DNA of 64,000 bases from Amanita rubescens (lineage: Eukaryota > Basidiomycota > Agaricomycetes > Agaricales > Amanitaceae): contig WION01000081.1 of NCBI GenBank assembly GCA_015039365.1, positions 1-64,000 of the forward strand. The letters run 5' to 3'. How positions within the stretch are numbered: position 1 is the stretch's first letter; each line of letters begins with the position of its first letter. This document shows, in pieces, positions 37,475 through 48,909 of this stretch. The translations under genes were made by a program, and so were the position numbers. The notes beneath the pieces are model-generated. The model did no database searches and had not been told where the DNA came from. It saw nothing but the letters and a program-made list of their open reading frames with translations.

Positions 37475-39079
37475 TGCACTCTTTTCCTGTTGTAATCTTT
37501 TCTGGGTCCGGTTGAGGGGATAAAGGTGACTTTTCTACTATTTCTCCCCCGAGGAGAGGAGGGCGTTGATTCAATTTTTTTCAGTATGAAGACAAATAAA
37601 ATGACAAAATCGATACGAGAAATGAAGAAAAGAAGAAAAAAGCCGAATCGTTGTATGCTATTGAATCTCACTGACGTAACCGTCCTTGTCCGTGTTTGCG
37701 CCGTTTGCCACGTCTCTCTCTCTCACTCTCGTTACCTGCCCGATCAATCTGTATGCTTAGGCCCCGTGTTTTTTTATTTTGATCCCGATTAAGTGAGTGC
37801 GTACAAGGCAAGTTTTGTCACCAGTTAAGCTCAAGTTTGGACCAACTACAGCTCTATATATGCATCCGGCCGGATGTACTCCCGTCATCCTTGCGGTTCC
37901 CATGTTGTATACCGTATACCTCTTTGGTGCCTTCTCGTCCCGCCTCTCCACACCCAAAACGAAACAAACGAAACAATCAATGTACCTTACCACAACAGTT
38001 ATTGCTAGGACTTTCCCGTCCATCCTACTTTACGTACGTTTTTTGCTCTCAGAACTGTTGTTTTGATATACACCACGGACTCTATCATGGATGTTTATAA
38101 AAGCGACTCGTTTACTAGTAGTAGGGTACACATCATACTTTTTGTAATGTATTGAAATATGTACTATGTTCTGCCTACCTAGGTTGTAGTTGATGTAATT
38201 GCAAAATGATGTTGTTAGCAGCATTAGATGCACTCATGCAGTCATACTATGATATGATCAGATAAGTACAAGTATAGTACATGTTACGATCATGTACTAG
38301 TATTACTCTTTTGGACTATAGTTTACTTTGTACTATGACTCACTATACCAGTCATATCACACAGCCCCCCCATTATCATCTTTACTCACTCTGACTCATG
38401 TACAATACTACGTATGACTCAGTACCCACATATGACTCATACCTTAGGAGTAGGCTCATATAAACCCCAGTAGCTACGCTGTACTTCCCTAGCTTTAGCA
38501 ATCTACTGCACTACTCCAATTAACCTCAGAGTCTGAACCTCTATTACCTTCCAACCTTCGCTCACTGCTTAACCTTGGAACCTAAGAGATAAGAACCATA
38601 TTGAAAATTCCGAGGCGAAACGAATGTAGGCTTCGGCCTTATAACCGATTTTTGGCTGAGCTGAATTTCGGACACTTATTTCCCGGGTATTGATTAGCCG
38701 GTATCCGAGACGCGGATTGCCACGCTGAACCAAATAAACACACGCTGAACCAAATAAACACAGCCACATTTGATGATGGCTCGGCACTTTCTTCGCTTTC
38801 CACTGTAGTTTAGGACATGTATAGTAGTCACTTCTAGTAGGGGTAAAAAAAAATTGATTGCTACTAATGATGTGCCAAAAAATGTCATAGGTCTACACAT
38901 CTATGGGCATGTTATCTTGAAGTTCTGAGGCATTGCCACACTGAGCCAAACAAATACAGCTGCCCCAAGAATTGCAACTGCACACAGCTATGATGTAGTA
39001 TGAGATGATCCACTCCCACCTGTACTAATATACTATTTCTGTTCATGAGGGTAACAGGCACTTAAACCGTATGTTACAA
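37475..39079. other. Intergenic region with clustered TGACTCA motifs
   Basis: No gene seen. The first 300 bp are the probable 3' UTR of the HSF gene. Between 38334 and 38452 four TGACTCA heptamers occur (TGACTCACTATACC, CTGACTCATGTAC, ATGACTCAGTACC, ATGACTCATACC), the core of Gcn4/AP-1 sites. Around 38722-38762 there is a short tandem duplication of CACGCTGAACCAAATAAACA. Confidence 0.55.
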
Positions 39080-39330
39080 CAGGCTGAAAGAACAGCACTG
39101 ACTATAGTACCTCCCTGTCCACCTATTGCTATTTAACCTTTCCTGTGCTCATGTGCAGTTTGACAAATTTGAAATGCATACCCAGAAATGTGGAAATTTT
39201 GAAAAAAAACTATGAAAATGACATAATCACATGTCCAATGTTTATATGTATTTCAGAACATGTCTGAGGGATCACTGTCAATGTCAGCAGGTGACATGTT
39301 GAATGTGGCCCTAACTGAAGTGCAGCCTAT
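39080..39330 (-). pseudogene. Remnant of a third G-domain/microexon gene
   Basis: About 250 bp matching 44975-45185 of copy 1 on the same strand. It includes the end of the conserved exon (GCACTTCAGT on the minus strand), the small exon block AATTTCCACATTTCTGG with its GTATGC 5' site, and the intron blocks CAGACATGTTCTGAAATA and CATGAGCACAGGAAAGG. The G-domain exons and microexon array are absent. It is thus a detached piece of a related locus or a partial duplication. Confidence 0.7.
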
Positions 39331-39499
39331 TTAACCAGGCAATGCTGTTGATTTCTTGCAACAACCTCTCTGATTAGAGAACAGGGTATCTTGCAACTGC
39401 TTGTTAATGGTATCATTGTGCAACAAAAGGAATAGATTTTTATGTTGCAACACATGGGCTCCTGAAATGTAAACTAGTCATGTGTGTGTGCCTGTCAAC

Positions 39500-39980
39500 C
39501 ATGCATGCCATCATGCTCAGCATATCACCCAGTTGCAACAGCTAATGCCCATCAACCATGTGCACAGCCCAGCACATCACCTGGTTGCAACAGCTACCCC
39601 TCCCTGCAACCACACCCACCCTACTCAGTGCATCACCTGGTTGCAACTAGGCAATGGCACAGATACTTTTACAGATACTGTCCACTCTATCTGTATCTGT
39701 CCCTTCAAGGGTAAGTATCTGTGCAGTCACAGATAATCTATGGATAATCCACAGATAGCAACCCTCCCCACAACCATGCACACCCCACCCAGCGCATCAC
39801 CTGGTTGCAACAACAACCCTCCCTGCAACCTTATTTAGTGCTCACAAGTCACATTTGCCTAGTTGCAACAACTAACCTTCCCTGCAACTGTGTGCGCCCT
39901 GCTCAGCAGTGACTCATTGCCTGGTTGCAACAGCCAGGCTACCCACTCCCTTCTTCCGTTGCAGCTCACACCTCAATGCT
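39500..39980. repeat. Degenerate minisatellite with GGTTGCAAC core
   Basis: Irregular repeats of the block CATCACCTGGTTGCAACAGC followed by CTCCCTGCAACCA and CACCCTRCTCAGYGC occur about six to seven times between 39528 and 39990, with spacing from about 30 to 90 bp. It has no convincing reading frame. It differs in sequence from the microexon arrays. Confidence 0.65.
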
Positions 39981-40433
39981 AGGTTGCAACATCCCAATTC
40001 CAGTGCTCCTGGCAGTGTATGGCATCCCACTGTTTGGTTCAGAGTCTGGGCTTTGGTACAGTTTTGGTATCAGTTCCAATGTACCAAACAATACAACTTT
40101 CAAAATCTGATTCAAACATGTATTCATAGTAGAGGAAATCATGATTGGACATAGGTACATTGGGAAGAATATTTCAGGTAGAAAGGGAATTTCAAAAAAT
40201 ACTTGTGCATAGAAGGAACAACATAGGACAACTGCACAAATAAGTATGAGCTCAATGGAGAAGCAGCATGGCCAGTATAGCACACATGAGAAGTGATCTG
40301 AATATTACAAATAAAAATGAGCTAATGCTTGAAAGGAAATGCAGCTGATACTAAATCACCTAAATATCATGCTGTGTGATTCACCCTGCCATCAATTATT
40401 CATAAGTACTGCATGACAGGACAAAGTACCTAC

Positions 40434-43400
40434 CATCAATGTGAGTAATCAGCTGATAGAGTAATGTGAACAAGTCTTGATGACTGGAGTGCAAAACATC
40501 AGGAGTGATATCAGTCTTCTTCAACTTCTGAAAATAGCCTTTCTGTTTGTATTGATGCAAGGCTCGGTCAGCTGAGGCCAGAAATGGTAGGCTGATCCAA
40601 AAGGATAGCTTGGCAATGATAATAATTGCTTCAAACTTTAAGCATAAATATGTTAAATGAAAGGATTAGTTTACAAACTAAGACTTGGCAATGATTAGGC
40701 TTGTTGCAATGGCATGAGTTGTGCACTACCCCATAAAAAAAACAAAAATACCTTGACCATACTGAAGTCCCCTTCAATCACTTCATATGTACTTTTTGCA
40801 TATTCAGGAAACATTGATAAAAGTTCACTCTGACCATGAGAAGGGATAAAATATACAATGTAGTATTATAGGACCTACAAGCTGCCATGCAGACAAATAT
40901 CAAAATCAATACTTCATGAACTAGCACTGCTCACCTGGAAATCAAGGAAAGTCACATAAGTGAGAGAAATGATGACATGAGGTGTGTATGGGTGAAATGA
41001 AATCTTACAATCTATGATGATAATAGTGTAAACATGAAAATGGAAAAGATATGGCAATGTGCAACATGCTCACTGTCCGCTATACATATATGTATGAAAC
41101 ATTCATGAATTGTGGTATGCTGAGAATGCAGGTCAGAAAATGTGCATGAATGTCACTCACTCACCATTGGTCATAGGACAAGATGTGACTCAGATGAGAC
41201 TGCCATTCACAAAATGTGCAATCTCTGGCACTCACAAACTGTTTGTTGTACATAGAAGAAGAGACCGTGATACTAAGACTCCTTTCACAAAATGTAGACT
41301 CACAAACTGTTAATCATAGGAAAAGATACAGTGATGAGACTTTGTTTTACAACATGTGCACTCTTTAAGAACTCACATCCTGTTGGTCATAGTAGGAAAA
41401 GATATGATGAGACTGCCTTTCACAAAATGTGGGATGCCACTCACTCGCTGTTGGTCATAGGAAAAGATGTGATGAGACTGTATTTCACAAAATGTGCAAT
41501 CTCACTCACATACTGCTGGCCATAGGAAAAGATCTGATTTGAAAAATGTGCAATGACACTCACTTGCTGTTGGTTATAGGAAAAGATGTGATGAGACTGC
41601 CTTTCACAAAATGTGCAATGACACTCACTTGCTGTTGGTTGTAGGAAAAGATCTGATGCAACTGCCTTTCACAAAATGTGCAATCTCACTCACTTGCTGT
41701 TGGTCATAGGGAAAGATATGATGACATTGCCTTTCACAAAATGTGCAATCTCACTCGCTGTTGGTCATAGGAAAAGATGTGATGAGACTGCATTTCACAA
41801 AATGTGCAATCTCACTCACTTCCTATTGTTCATAAGAAAAAGGTGTGGTGAGGGTCGAGGCTGCCTTTCACAAAATGTGCAATTCACCCACATCCTGTTG
41901 TTCATAGGAAAAGATGTGATTAGACTGCCATTCATAAAATGTGCAATCTCACTCGCTGTTGATCATATGAAAAATCCTGATGAGACTGTTTCACAAAATA
42001 TGCATTGTCACTCACACTCTGTTTCATCATAAGAAAAGACTGATAAATTTTCCTTTCACAAAATGTGCAATCATGCTTACTTGCTGTTGGTTATAGGAAG
42101 AGATGGGATGAGATGGTGTTTCACAAAATGTGCTATCTCACTCACTGGCTGTTGGTTGTAAAAAAAAAGTGGTGAGAGTCATGAGACTGCCTTTCACAAA
42201 ATGTGCAATCTCACTCACTTGCTGTTGGTCATAGAAAAGATGTGATGAGACTGCCTTTCACAAATGTGCAATCTCACTCACAAGCTGTTGGTAACAGGAA
42301 AAGATCTGATGAGACTGTTTCATAAAATGTGCAATCATCTCACTCACTTGCTGTTGGTCACAGGAGAAGATCTGATGATGATGTGTTTCACAAAATGTCT
42401 GCTGTCACTCACATCCTGTTGGTCATAGGATGAAACTGGCTTTCATAGAATGTGCAATCTCACTCACAAACTGTTAGTCATAGATAAAGATGTGATGAGA
42501 CTGCCTTTCACAAAATGTGCAATCTCACTCACAACCTGTTGGTCATAGGTAAAAATGTGATGAGTTGGACTGCCTTTCACAAAATGTGCAATGACACTCA
42601 CTCGCTGTTGATCATAGGAAAAGATGTGATGAGATGGCTGTGCAATCTCACTCACAAACTGTTGGTCATAGGAAAAGATGTGATGGGAGTGCCCTTCACA
42701 AGATATGCAATCTCACTCACATACTGTTGGAAAAGATGTAATGAAATTTCTTTTCCCAAGATGTGCACTCACTTGCTGTTTGTCAGGAAAAGATGTGACG
42801 AGACTGCCTTTCACAAAATGTGCATGACACTCACATCCTGTTAGTCATAGGAAAAGATGTGATGAGACTGCCTTCACAAAATGTCCAACCTCACTCACTC
42901 GCTGTTGGTCAGGAAAAGATGTGATGATTGGACTGCCACTCACAAAATGTGCAATGGTGCTCACCTGCTATTAGTCATAGGGAAAAATGTGGTGAGACTG
43001 CCTTTGACAAAATGTGCAATCTTGCTCACAAGCTGTTGGCCATAGGAGAAGATGTACATATGAGACTGCATTTCACAAAATGTGCAATCCCACTCACTCC
43101 CTGTTGGTCATAGGAAAAGATGTGATGAGACTGCCTTTCATAAAATGTGTGATCTCACTCACAAGCTGTTGGTCATAGGAAAGGATGTGATGAGACTGCC
43201 TTTCACAAAATGTGCAATCTCACTCACAAGCTGTTGGTCATAGGAAAAGATATGATGAGACTGCCTTTCACAACATGTGTGATCTCACAGTTCACTCACT
43301 CGCTGTTGGTCATATGAAAAAATCTGATGAGGCTGCCTTTCATTGTCACTCACTTCCTGTTGGTCATAGCAAAGATCTGATGAGACTGTTTCACAAAATG

Positions 43401-46400
43401 TTCAATCTCACTCACAAACTGTTGGCCATGAGAAGAGATCTGATGTGACTGCCTTTCACAAAATGTCCAATCTCACTCACTCGCTGTTGGTCATAGGAAA
43501 AGATCTGATGAGACTGCCATTCACAAAATGTGCAATCTCACTCACTCCCTGTTGGTCATAGGAAAAATATGTGATGAGACTGCCTTTCAATGTCACTCAC
43601 ATGCTGTTGGTCATAGGAAAATATGTGATGAGACTGCCCTTCCACTTTCAATGTCACTCACTTCCTGTTGGTCATAGGAAAAGATCTGATGAGACTGCCT
43701 TTCACAAAATGTGCAGTCTACCTCACTTCCTGTTGGTCATAAGAAAGTATGTGATGAGACTGCCTTTCCATGTCACTCACTTTCTGTTTGTCATATGAAA
43801 AGATCTTCAGCTGAGACTCCCTTTCAATGTCACTCACTTGCTGTTGTTCATAGGTCCAGATCTGATGAGACTGCCTTCCACAAAATCTTCAATGTCACTC
43901 ACTCCCTGTTAGTCATAGGGAAAATAAGAACAGTTATTCAGAAAATTTGCAATGTTACTCACATACTGTTGGACAGGCAAAAAATTGGATAAGGTCATTT
44001 TTTGAACCACTAGACCAGGATGACATGCTGCTAACCTTCTATGTTTATAAGGAAAGATGTGATTTCACTGCCTTTCACAAAACCTGCAATCACCTACAAT
44101 CTGTAGAACAAAATAATGTTTCTAAATCATCTTGCATCAGAGTGGTCAGCATCACTCACTTCCTTTTACATAGAATGAAATTAACATGATGAGTAGGGAA
44201 ACAAGAGAACAATGCCACTGACTCTCTTTTTCCATAGTATTTCATATGATGAATTCACATCTCACAAAAGTATACATACATCCTGTTTGTTTTGCAATGG
44301 CTTGTGAAGAGACTTTGAAAAGGACAAATATTTACTGTCTGTTGTTTTGGGACAAGATGTAATGTTTATAGGCAAATGGAGGAAATGTCACTTACTTCCT
44401 GTTATTAATCCAATGAAATTTGTTAAGACTCTCTTTCAGATAACAGTAGTCACCAACTTTCTATTGTTCATTCAGTCATGTCTCATAAACTCCACAAACA
44501 TAATGTTGCTTACTTTCTTTAAGCAAGTCAGATGCAGTGTGAGGCAGTGCTGTATTAGTACTCACTCCCTGTGCATGAGAGACTGGATTGGTGACAAGTC
44601 TGCTCACAATGATAATTAACTCACTTCCTTTTGGTCATATGATCACCATGGGATAATCAAATCAAAATTGATGATGTCACTCACTTCCTGTAGATCATGG
44701 GATAAGATTGCTGATTACAACAGGAAGTATTACTCACAAACTGTTGTCATCAGACAATATGTCAGGTCTATGATAGTTCAATGTCACTTACCCACTGGTA
44801 TCAATAATATTAAATCCTGCCACCAAAATATGGTAAAAACTAACCTGTGTTTCATTCTCTTTATTGACCATCTGAAGCATGACTAATCTCATTTTTGTGT
44901 GAAGGTATTGGAGTATTACTTACCTATGAATGAACTTTTTTCAAAAATTTTTCAATCCATATGTAGGCTACCTACCTCCCTGGACACCTATTGACATTTA
45001 ATTTTTCCTATGCTGATGTGCAGTTTCACAAAAAGGTATACCCAGAAATGTGGAAATTTTGAAAAAACTATGAGAATGACAGTATCCCATCCCCATTTAT
45101 ATTTCAGAACATGTCTGAACTATGTCAATGTTAGTAAGTGACAAATTTATGTGACCCTCACTGAAGTGCAGATTTAACACAAAGGTCAACATTATTCATC
45201 TGTGTTGAAACAAACAGCTGATGTATGCTGTCATCATCTATTGCACCAGCAGTTTGCTGAGTTAATTCAGCACAATTATTCTCTGGTAAATCTGTGTCTA
45301 TGAAACAGCATTACTCCCATTTTTTTTGGGAAGAAACCCCATCTTTCTCACCTTCCAATCGCACATATGCTTTGGGAGGGTATTTGGCATCCAAAACTTT
45401 AGGGAGATAAATGTTCTGAAAAGTGATTTCAGCAATTTCTCTGGCTCTTGCCCACTTATCTTCATCATTTGCATCAGTCAAGTTGATGAAATTCACTGGC
45501 TATTTGACCATCAAATTTAGTGAATATAACCACCAAAGGAACTGTGAAGGAAATATTTGCTAGTCAGTACTAGTAGAATTTGTGGCAAGTTAGCCAATGG
45601 AAAGGAGGTAACAATAGTTAAGACAATCTCTCCAAAACCAACTCAAGATGAGATATGAAGTCATTAGGACTTACCTTGGCCTGTCCCTTTATTAAAGAAT
45701 TCAAGTTCTGCAGGTAGAATGGGACGAGGGCTGTCCATGGGTATACAGTACCTGCAGGAAACCAGGTCAGCCATTACTGTAAAGGGATAAAGCAAGATAC
45801 CAAATTGTATGCAGTTGATTCTTCAGTTCAGTTTCTGCAGACTTCTTTTCAATGAACTTCCAAGCAATCTCCAATTCCTCAGTCGAACCAGACTCAAAAC
45901 CCTGAGAGTCATGGAAGATAAAGTTACTTCCAGGGTATGTAATTTGATGCTCAATATCATGCAGCCCTCTCTGTTATCATTCAAGCATGTGAACAGGTGC
46001 ATCCAAACATCATTATTCATTATCTGACTCACCTCAACTGATGGCATCAAATGAATCACAGACTGTTCAAGCTGTTTACCTGCAAGAAACTTAACAGTCA
46101 AAGGAAGCACAAAACTTAGACTGACTCACCATCCTTGTCATATATGATGGGCTTTGTTGCCTTTGCTACACCACAAACCTTCTCAAGGATAGTTGTCTTG
46201 CCTGCATTAGCCCTTCCAATGACAAGGATGCGAAAGTGTGGGCATAAATAGTGCTCCCTGAGTATTTGAACATGTGCTTCATCTGGATCTAATCATATAC
46301 TATATATCAGTCACCTAGGCTGAGCCACATAAATTAGCCTACTCAAACTCAAAGAAGGTGCACCAGTTGCCATAGCTGTGCTAGGAACACGAGTTTGTAT

Positions 46401-46499
46401 CTGGGTTGCCTCGCCTACTGATTCCTGCTTGTATGTCTGGGCCAACTTTCCCAGTATTGAGCGAATAACATTCTTCTTCCCATGTTGCTTATTTAGCAT
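40434..46499 (-). CDS. G-domain protein copy 1 with single-codon microexon array
   Basis: P-loop GTPase of a family expanded in Agaricomycetes; its cellular role is unknown. Start taken at ATG 46499. Normal exons encode G1 (LVIGRANAGKTTILEK, about 46180-46230), HDIEHQITYPGSNFIFHDSQ with G3 DSQG (about 45910-45965), and WYCIPMDSPRPILPAELEFF. G4 TKFDG follows at about 45517, then YPPKAYVRLE, and an exon at 45300-45160 with TDLPENNCAEL and QLFVSTQMNN. Then come a candidate exon at 44882-44845 (38 nt), 58 one-codon exons (separate entry), an exon at 41003-40935 (23 codons), 40829-40752 (SELLSMFPEYAKSTYEVIEG), another TTT microexon at 40675, and the C-terminal exon from 40635 (FEAIIIIAKLSFWISLPFL). 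The frame breaks by one base just after G4 (about 45500): the G4 frame ends at a stop in FHQLD, and NFINLTDANDEDKW lies one frame over. This is a mutation or an assembly error. The 3' end after HID is unresolved. Confidence 0.75.
41236..44794 (-). repeat. Array 1: 58 one-codon microexons separated by ~62-nt introns
   Basis: Each minus-strand unit is AG, then 3 nt, then GTGAGT-like. The commonest intron is 62 nt, beginning GTGAGTGAGATTGCACATTT, with GGCAGTCTCATCACATC in the middle and CTATGACCAACAG at the end. Units (lowest + coordinate, residue), in transcription order: 44792 W, 44738 F, 44685 E, 44625 E, 44566 G, 44514 K, 44458 K, 44396 E, 44336 T, 44280 D, 44223 R, 44160 E, 44098 I, 44036 K, 43963 Y, 43903 G, 43838 Q, 43781 K, 43727 E, 43662 E, 43601 H, 43546 G, 43481 R, 43416 F, 43354 E, 43300 R, 43228 L, 43163 L, 43098 G, 43030 L, 42965 Q, 42899 R, 42835 D, 42773 Q, 42721 Y, 42656 F, 42602 R, 42533 V, 42468 F, 42413 D, 42348 Q, 42282 L, 42219 Q, 42146 P, 42081 Q, 42016 S, 41953 R, 41892 D, 41820 E, 41755 R, 41694 Q, 41629 Q, 41564 Q, 41510 Y, 41445 R, 41377 D, 41304 F, 41236 F. 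There is no stop triplet. Introns are far more alike than the triplets. Confidence 0.85.
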
Positions 46500-47310
46500 T
46501 TTGGGGACCAGCTAGACAACAGGGTCACAAGCTCCCCCATCAAGATGAGATTGTTTGATGATAAAAAGGAAATACACACCAGAGATGATGGAAAAAAGCA
46601 ATGATACCTGGGTGTGTGAATTGGCAAGAAATGTAACTGGGCAGGTTGACGGAGGCAATGGACAATGTCTCGGCTGGATTAAGAGATCAGAGACAACAGT
46701 GGCAGTTAGACGATGCAGTTGACTTACTAGTATGTGAGGCACAGCGGGTGTGTAGCAGGAGAGTCGGCTCAAGATAATGATCGAAGAGATAACGGTGCGG
46801 TGTCACGCGTCACTGGCAGGTGACCCTGGGATACTAGGCTCCAACTGAATTAGAAGTGTTTGGTCAAGGTGCCGCGTGCGTCTCTGGTTAAATGGTTGAG
46901 AGCGCGCAGGAATATAAGAGGCAGCACTTCGGAATCACTGATCCCAGGAATCAGGCTGCTCTCAGGGCCCAGGCTTACGTGTTTAACGTTGAGGCAAGAA
47001 CTCTCCTTCCTTGTGCTCGAGAAGAACCTGGTCTTATTTTCCAACTCGTGCAGAGCTGTCGCGACTTCGGCTAGGAGAGGTTCTGACGGGTAGTTGGAGC
47101 TACTCGGACAATAACAATTTACAGCATTTTGCGGCACTTTCGCGCGGCACGTGCGAGGAGAAAAATAGTGAACCCTTGTCTAGGGTTATAGTATTCTGAC
47201 GGCTTGTTCAAGCCGTACTCTAATAATCTTATCACCAAAAGCAATTGAAAGCTGAAGCGTTTGGATCATCGTCCATCACGCCACATTTCACATAGGCTTT
47301 CTAAGCTATT
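46500..47310. other. Intergenic region
   Basis: Separates the start of G-domain copy 1 from the 3' end of the SR-protein kinase. A plus-strand stretch at 46892-47090 is open in two frames but shows no family features. Confidence 0.5.
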
Positions 47311-48700
47311 TCACAACTGTCGGAACGCAGTCCCTGCCCGTGGTGTATACTCGAACCAAGGATGCCGCACCACCTCTTTTATCGTGATTCTGTTCTCTGG
47401 CTGATACCTGAGCATCTTCTCCAATAGGTTGCTCAAAAGCTCAATTTCCTCTTCTTCAAGCCGCGTCCCAGGAGGATCCATCATGGGCCCGTGCCTCTCA
47501 CTACCCTACCTTCTCATCATCTCCGATCGTTTGCAACAACTTTCGGATAGAGGTCTTTCTCGCTGGAAACAGCGGCTCGCCGTTCACCTGAACCTTCGGT
47601 TCGCCATTCTCCTCAAACCACACGTGACGCTTCTCGAATTTGCTCCACCAAGGTTCCTGGGAGCTTACCCAACGTTCTAACTATATTCTGTAAATCCAAC
47701 GACCTAGCAGTGAAAACTGAATTGAATAGCGAGAATCCGGCACGGATCTCGAAGATGGTGCATGCCAACCCCCATATGTCAGAAGCGGGGGTGATGATGT
47801 TGTCGAAACGAGCCTCTGGGGAGAAATAGTGTAATGCTGTACCCGGTGTGTAATCCTTTGGCAGAGCCGTTATGTCGTAGGATTGACCAAAGTCGGTGAC
47901 GACGATATTTTCCTCTAAGAAAGACGGGGAAGAGATATCGTGGTTATCAATGGGTTGGAACAAGTTCACGGGGAGCGTGTGGCCCAGGCGGTGAGTTGTC
48001 CAAGGTTTCAATCTCTTCTGTCCAAAGCCGACCTAGCGTCGAGTAGACTTCCTCGTCGGTCCATCTGCGGACCCAGGGTGAGACCTGAAAAAGGATGTTG
48101 GATGATGTTAAATCTGAGGGGAATTTAGCTGGTTCACTTTCGACATAACTGTAGATATAACGAACCTCCATGTACAAGTCCCGCGGAATGCATGAGCTCC
48201 ACCACTGTCAGCGGTTTGCTTTGCCACCTTCCTCGCCAAGTCGCCTCGGAGTCGCCCGCACCCCCTGGATCCCATAGAAAGCACACTCGCTCCAACAAAT
48301 TGAGTGACAATGCACACGTGTTTTCCATTTGGCCCTTCCACTGTGAAGTAGTCCTTGACGGCTAGGAAATTTTGACCAGCAGGGGTTATGCGTGGCACTT
48401 AGCGAGCATATCAAGCTTATCGGGAACAAAAAGGTCCGGGATCTCGTCCGTCGGCTTGGTAGAACTAAAGCCAGAAAGAACCTTCAAAGCGACCAGAGTG
48501 TCCGAATCACCTGGCTGCGGCTGCAGGTCTCGTGCAAGCCATACAGTAGACTCACCCCCGTAACCTAACTTGTGCAATATTTTGTAGCGACCGTTGGCGT
48601 AGATATCGCCAATCGAGACCGGATGAAATCCGCCAGGTTGATACAACTGGATTTCTTCTATTGACCATAAGCCGGAAAATTTGTATTTTCTTGGAAGCAT
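47311..48700 (-). CDS. SRPK-type serine/threonine protein kinase
   Basis: Predicted SR-protein kinase, phosphorylating RS-domain splicing factors. ATG 48700; the N-terminus contains YQPGGFHPVSIGDIY (SRPK hallmark), then ILHKLGYGGESTVWLARD (Gly loop) and ALKVL (Lys). The catalytic loop is rebuilt over an intron: LVHG plus a split Asp codon gives HGDLTSSNILFQ. The usual SRPK linker lies between the lobes (WFEQ..., about 47950-48010). Then VVTDFGQSY (DFG), TPGTALHYFSPEARFD and SDIWGLACTIFEI. The C-lobe ends EVVRHPWFEYTPRAG, stop at 47311. About 400 residues, near the usual length for compact fungal SRPKs. All parts are open once short introns are removed. Confidence 0.88.
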
Positions 48701-48909
48701 GATTGCGCCAGAGACGCGGGCAGCGGTTGCGAAGAGACTCAGATACTATTGGGTAGCTAGACGTTACTAAAGGAAGAGAGACGAGTCACGCGGTCACCCT
48801 CTAGAGCTATTATACCTGAGCAGTTTCAGAAATGCACAATCATTGCTATGCCAGACGTGCACGGTGCGGCGCAACCCCGGCTATACCTGAGCAGCATACG
48901 ATCACTTTC

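Noticed and set aside
39480..39740. Third microexon array in the GGTTGCAAC repeats
   Set aside because: Some units read CAACCAG|GTGATG on the minus strand, but spacing is irregular, no constant 3-nt exon is present, and no flanking exons of the G-domain family are in phase.
41110..43998. Plus-strand frames of repeated THSLLVIGKDVMRLPFTKC-like peptides
   Set aside because: They are antisense readings of the intron repeats, broken often and not shared with array 2.
41100..44900. Simple satellite DNA in a large intron
   Set aside because: This fits array 1 alone, but not the retention of AG-3nt-GT in the strongly diverged array 2, the lack of stops, and the phase agreement with flanking exons. 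It remains the main alternative until cDNA is seen.
46860..46960. tRNA-like stretch
   Set aside because: The sequence GGTTAAATGGTTGAGAGCGC suggests a D-arm, but no anticodon or T-arm with TTCGA follows at the right distance.
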